From: JASHVB01 sp049522565
Lineage (GTDB): Bacteria > Pseudomonadota > Alphaproteobacteria > Acetobacterales > Acetobacteraceae
Length of the DNA: 53,444 nucleotides
NCBI GenBank assembly: GCA_049522565.1
Contig: JBEKNT010000003.1
Span: 1-53,444, forward strand
Direction of reading: 5' to 3'
A model generated the notes under the pieces. That model ran no database searches. It saw only the letters and a program-made list of their open reading frames with translations, and had not been told where the DNA came from. Positions 50,687-53,444 of this stretch are shown one piece after another (the first letter of the stretch is position 1; each line of letters opens with the position of its first letter). Both the position numbers and the translations under genes were made by a program.

Positions 50687-50778
50687 TGCTTGGGTGACGG
50701 TGCCGGGGTCAAGTCCCGAAGCCCGCGCAAGCGGGTGCGCGCAGCGCAGGACTTGAGGCCGGCGCCGTCACCCAAGCA
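50687..50778. repeat. 30-bp inverted repeat with a stem-loop inside
   Basis: Arms 50687-50716 and 50749-50778 match at 27 of 30 positions (TGCTTGGGTGACGG... against ...CCGTCACCCAAGCA). The 32-base loop holds a further CCCGC-GCAA-GCGGG stem. It may be an element end or a strong transcription stop. Confidence 0.8.
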
Positions 50779-50939
50779 CGATCGTTCGTGTCGTTCGGCA
50801 GCGATCGGCCTTGCTCGCAAGTCCGCTCCGCCCGTTCGTCCAGATCCAAATCCCAGCCCCTACGGTCATGTGGCAACACGCCACATCAACTCATATCCGG
50901 TCGCCGCTCGTAGCGGCCGCACCCTGAACCGCGTTCCGC

Positions 50940-51060
50940 TTCCACCGCCTTGATCTGGGCCACCAGCAGAGCCAGTCGCTGCAGCACTCGCGCGATCGCC
51001 GCTCTGAGATGCTCCTCCAACGCCCGGCCGCCACTTCCACCCGCATAGGTTCTTTCCTGC
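50940..51060 (-). pseudogene. Relic of an IS110-family transposase gene
   Basis: The minus strand reads GGRALEEHLRAAIARVLQRL followed by ALLVAQIKAVEAERGSG, very like the middle helical part of IS110-type transposases (LPPHLRAEIARxLERL...QIKAVEAERD, from memory). Only about 40 residues remain, without the DEDD catalytic end or the Ser-containing C-terminal domain. It shows an old insertion followed by loss. Next to it at 51083-51102 is a GGCGGGC-CTTC-GCCCGCC hairpin. Confidence 0.55.
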
Positions 51061-51159
51061 GAGCCGCACCGCAAGTCGTGGCTGGCGGGCCTTCGCCCGC
51101 CATGACGAGGGGGCAATGCGGCCGAATACGATGCGCCACCCACCACCATCCCCTCGGAG

Positions 51160-52413
51160 TCAGATCAGCGCGTCGTAGGACAGGAAGCTGACGGTATCGC
51201 CGGGGCTCACGACCGTGACGGCCTCGGGCAGTTCCACCAGCCCATCCGTCGCGGTCAGCGACGAGAGAATCCCCGCGCCCTCCTGCGCATGCTTGTGCGC
51301 CTCGGTCGCGCCGTCCGTGCCCGGGACCAGGCGCACCCGCACATACTCCCGGCGGCCGGTCTTTTTGCGATAGGCAAAGCCGGATCGCACCGGGAAAGCG
51401 ACGGCTTTCTCCCAGCTCTCGCCGGCCAGCCGGGCCATCAGCGGGCGCACGACATGGGCGAAGGTGATGAACGCCGCCACGGGGTTGCCCGGCAGCCCGG
51501 CCAGCGGGACGCCACGGATCACCCCCATGGCGACCGGCCGCCCCGGCTTGATGGCGAGCCGCCAGAACACCAGCCGCCCAATGGTTTCGACCGCGGCCTT
51601 GACGTGGTCCTCCTCCCCGGTCGAGACCCCGCCAGAGGTAAGCAGCAGATCGTGGCCCGCGGCGGCTGCATCCAGTGCAAGCGCGGTGTTCGCGGGGTTA
51701 TCGGCGAGGATCCCCAGATCGGTCGCGATGGCGCCGGCGCGGGCAAGCAAGCTCGAGAGCAGAAAGCGGTTGGCGTCGAAGATCTGCCCGGGTCCGAGGG
51801 GCTGGCCGGGCGATACGATCTCATTGCCGGTGGAGAAGATCGCCACGCGCAGGCGCCGGCGAACCGGAAGCTGCGTCAGGCCCAACGCCGCCGCCAGCGC
51901 GATGTCCTGCGGCCGCAGGCGCCGTCCCTGCGGCAGTGCGACCGAGCCGGCCCGAATGTCCTCGCCGCGGGCGCGTGTATTGGCCCCGCGCTTCAGGCCG
52001 GATGGCAGCCGGACGCGCGATCCGAGCGCTTCCACGTCCTCCTGCATGAAGACCGTATCCGCTCCCGCGGGCAGGCGCGCGCCGGTGAAGATGCGGCGTG
52101 CCGTGCCGGCCGCGAGCGGTGTGGAAACCGCTTCGCCCGCGACGTCGCGCCCTTCGACCGGCAGTGCAGTCGGGCCGGCCGTCGCCAGATCGGCGTGGCG
52201 CACCGCATAGCCATCCACGGCGGCGTTGTCGCAGGGCGGCAGGTCGATCGGCGCGACGATGGGCTCGGCGAGGATGCGCCCGTCGGCCTCCAGCAGTGCG
52301 GCTGTCTCGGTCGCCGCCACCGGTTCGACATGCTCGGTGATCCGCCGGATGCCATCCTCGATCGCGAGCAGCGAGCCGCCGAACGCAAAGCAATCGTCGG
52401 AGAGTTGGGTCAT
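51160..52413 (-). CDS. moeA: Molybdopterin molybdotransferase
   Basis: 417 residues, normal for MoeA. It inserts molybdate into adenylylated molybdopterin to make the molybdenum cofactor. Marks: PPCDNAAVDGYAVR (domain 1 to 2), FTGARLPAGADTVFMQEDV, GEDIRAGSVALPQG, RLRVAIFSTGNEI, FDANRFLL, LLTSGGVSTGEEDHVK (the molybdopterin-binding loop), KPGRPVAMG and GLPGNPVAAF. The ATG at 52413 is chosen because it starts the family alignment. No other moa/mob genes are near, so its partners lie elsewhere. Confidence 0.95.
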   Translation of the reverse strand: MTQLSDDCFAFGGSLLAIEDGIRRITEHVEPVAATETAALLEADGRILAEPIVAPIDLPPCDNAAVDGYAVRHADLATAGPTALPVEGRDVAGEAVSTPLAAGTARRIFTGARLPAGADTVFMQEDVEALGSRVRLPSGLKRGANTRARGEDIRAGSVALPQGRRLRPQDIALAAALGLTQLPVRRRLRVAIFSTGNEIVSPGQPLGPGQIFDANRFLLSSLLARAGAIATDLGILADNPANTALALDAAAAGHDLLLTSGGVSTGEEDHVKAAVETIGRLVFWRLAIKPGRPVAMGVIRGVPLAGLPGNPVAAFITFAHVVRPLMARLAGESWEKAVAFPVRSGFAYRKKTGRREYVRVRLVPGTDGATEAHKHAQEGAGILSSLTATDGLVELPEAVTVVSPGDTVSFLSYDALI

Positions 52414-52845
52414 CGCGAACCGACCGGCTGTGGCCTGGCGGGTATTAGAGCATTTCCGCGGTGACTGGAATCGTCGAGGCTTCAGCCGTTGCACGGGCTG
52501 ACAGCGGTGGCCGGTCCCCGCGGTGACGAGCGGCGGCGCGCGGCCGGGGTTATATCGCCGGGGCGTTCAGGCATCCTTAACGGATCCGTCCGATGATCCG
52601 CCGCATGTTGTCGGTCGCGTCCCTCTCCGCCTTCTCCAGCAGCGGCATCAGCCCGGTGCACCCGACGCCGGTGCGGGCGCCGGGAAGCCCGCCGCCCGCT
52701 GCCCCACCGCCGCCGCCGCAGGGACCGTCCGCCGGCAAGGGGGAAGGCGGGGTAGAGCCCACCCGCACGCTACCGCGCGGTTCTTTGCTCGATCTCTCCG
52801 TCTGAGCCCATTGATCCGGGGCGCCGGAGGGGTCACCTTTGCGGT
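52414..52845. other. Intergenic, one doubtful small frame
   Basis: About 430 bp between the divergent moeA and NUDIX genes. A plus-strand frame 52593-52805 (70 codons: MIRRMLSVASLSAFSSSG then a Pro run) is open, but its composition is low-complexity. The opposite strand also has an open frame ending in EKAERDATDNMRRIIGRIR. I cannot choose between them or support either as a gene. GCATCCTTAACGGATCCG near 52570 is a short AT-richer patch that could hold a promoter. Confidence 0.35.
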
Positions 52846-53409
52846 ATGCCCGAGTTTGTCCGCCGCATACCGGAGGGTGACAACCGCGAGCGCATGGTCT
52901 GCACCCCATGCGGCTTTGTCGCGTACGACAATCCCAAGGTCGTGGTGGGCTCCGTGGTGGTGGCGGACGGCGCGGTGCTGCTGTGCCGCCGGGCGATCGA
53001 GCCGCGGCGCGGCTACTGGACGCTGCCCGCCGGTTATCTGGAGCTGGACGAGACGCTGGAGGAAGGCGCGGCCCGCGAGGCGATGGAGGAGGCGCAGGCC
53101 GCTATTGCCATCGACGGAATCCTGGCGGTGTTCAGCATCGCCCGGATTGGCCAGGTGCAGGTAATTTTCCGGGCGCGTTTCGCCGATGCGGCGCAGCCGC
53201 GCTTCGCCGCCGGGCCGGAGAGCCTGGAGGTCGGGCTGTACGCCTGGGACGCCATCCCCTGGGACGCCATCGCCTTTCCGTCGGTTCGCTGGGCGCTGAA
53301 CGCGTGGCAGCAGAGCGGCACGGGGGTGCTCGGCGCGCCGGTCGGCAATCCGACGGAAGACCGGCGCGGGGTGCGGCGGCTGGACGCCGTCCCGGAGGCC
53401 GGCCTGTGA
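52846..53409 (+). CDS. NUDIX hydrolase with partial zinc ribbon
   Basis: 187 residues. The NUDIX box is at residues 63-85 (GYLELDETLEEGAAREAMEE then AQA) and would hold Mg/Mn for hydrolysis of a nucleoside diphosphate derivative. The usual Gly near its end is Gln84 here. Upstream, MVCTPCGFVAYDNPK is the second half of the zinc ribbon found in NudC/ADP-ribose pyrophosphatase-like proteins; the first Cys pair is absent. The last residues are Arg/Asp-rich. Substrate unknown. Its stop overlaps the next start by 4 bases (GTGA). Confidence 0.88.
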   Translation: MPEFVRRIPEGDNRERMVCTPCGFVAYDNPKVVVGSVVVADGAVLLCRRAIEPRRGYWTLPAGYLELDETLEEGAAREAMEEAQAAIAIDGILAVFSIARIGQVQVIFRARFADAAQPRFAAGPESLEVGLYAWDAIPWDAIAFPSVRWALNAWQQSGTGVLGAPVGNPTEDRRGVRRLDAVPEAGL

Positions 53410-53444
53410 CCCGGACGATTGCCATATTGCTCGCCAGCGTGCTG
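53406..53444 (+). CDS. Start of an exported protein gene, cut by the window end
   Basis: GTG at 53406 overlaps the NUDIX stop (GTGA), the usual sign of coupled translation. The 13 codons available read MTRTIAILLASVL, a basic-then-hydrophobic signal-peptide start. Nothing more can be said. Confidence 0.45.
   Translation, partial: MTRTIAILLASVL

Noticed and set aside
52577..52909. Small frames on both strands between moeA and the NUDIX gene
   Set aside because: Both strands are open with Pro/Gly-rich low complexity; no evidence favours either.
1..53444. tRNA, rRNA, riboswitch or prophage genes
   Set aside because: I looked for cloverleaf-like TTCGA-type arms, rRNA cores and phage structural or integrase motifs and saw none; short structured RNAs could still be missed by eye.

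Overview
The window is 53.4 kb of GC-rich DNA with dense, short-spaced genes. It most likely comes from an alphaproteobacterium, and Acetobacteraceae/Rhodospirillales is my best guess. That guess rests on base composition, the look of the proteins (E. coli-type MntR, short 6-phosphogluconate dehydrogenase, Csu-type pilus, rpsB-tsf and pyrH-frr-uppS-cdsA-dxr-rseP blocks) and the many GC-rich intergenic hairpins. No rRNA, tRNA or CRISPR array was seen. All functional names come from reading motifs, not from database searches.

Left part (1-17 kb) is a set of loosely connected metabolic genes. They encode a peptide-type ABC solute-binding protein, a 730-residue protein of unknown function, an amidase, a TPR/SPOR lipoprotein, a Rieske-type oxygenase, a fused MFS/acyltransferase/acyl-ACP synthetase (LplT-Aas type), a gamma-glutamyltransferase, an enoyl-CoA hydratase coupled to a 2-hydroxychromene-2-carboxylate isomerase-like protein, and a metallophosphoesterase. 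A nested non-coding repeat element of about 530 bp lies at 3938-4470.

Middle part (17-28 kb) holds sugar oxidation genes. An aldose 1-epimerase faces a minus-strand set, gnd - gntK - sugar 1-dehydrogenase (SDR) - SMP-30 lactonase. Together they could convert an aldose through lactone and aldonate to 6-phosphogluconate and ribulose 5-phosphate. LVIVD- and NHL-type beta-propeller proteins, an FAD oxidoreductase and a MaoC-like hotdog protein flank them. Three long hairpin elements with related architecture sit in the gaps at 17.4, 21.5 and 27.4 kb. Just before rpsB is a decayed MntA/HepT (nucleotidyltransferase/HEPN) toxin-antitoxin pair with several frameshifts and a stop codon.

Core part (28.5-44.7 kb) is the conserved block rpsB-tsf // pyrH-frr-uppS-cdsA-dxr-rseP, serving translation, UMP synthesis, ribosome recycling, isoprenoid and phospholipid synthesis and envelope stress. 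It is split between tsf and pyrH by about 8.5 kb holding a small gene, a MASE4-type hybrid histidine kinase and a Csu-type chaperone/usher pilus locus. In that locus one pilin gene is intact and two are broken. A five-copy array of 42-bp hairpin units separates uppS from cdsA. bamA, often next after rseP, is not present.

Right part (44.7-53.4 kb) starts with mntH-mntR, a manganese importer and its repressor, preceded by a promoter that overlaps a near-palindromic MntR-box candidate. It continues with a DASS-family anion transporter, a scar where a truncated MFS gene meets a truncated LysR-type regulator, a proline iminopeptidase-like hydrolase, an IS110-type transposase relic, moeA, a NUDIX hydrolase and the first codons of a further exported protein.
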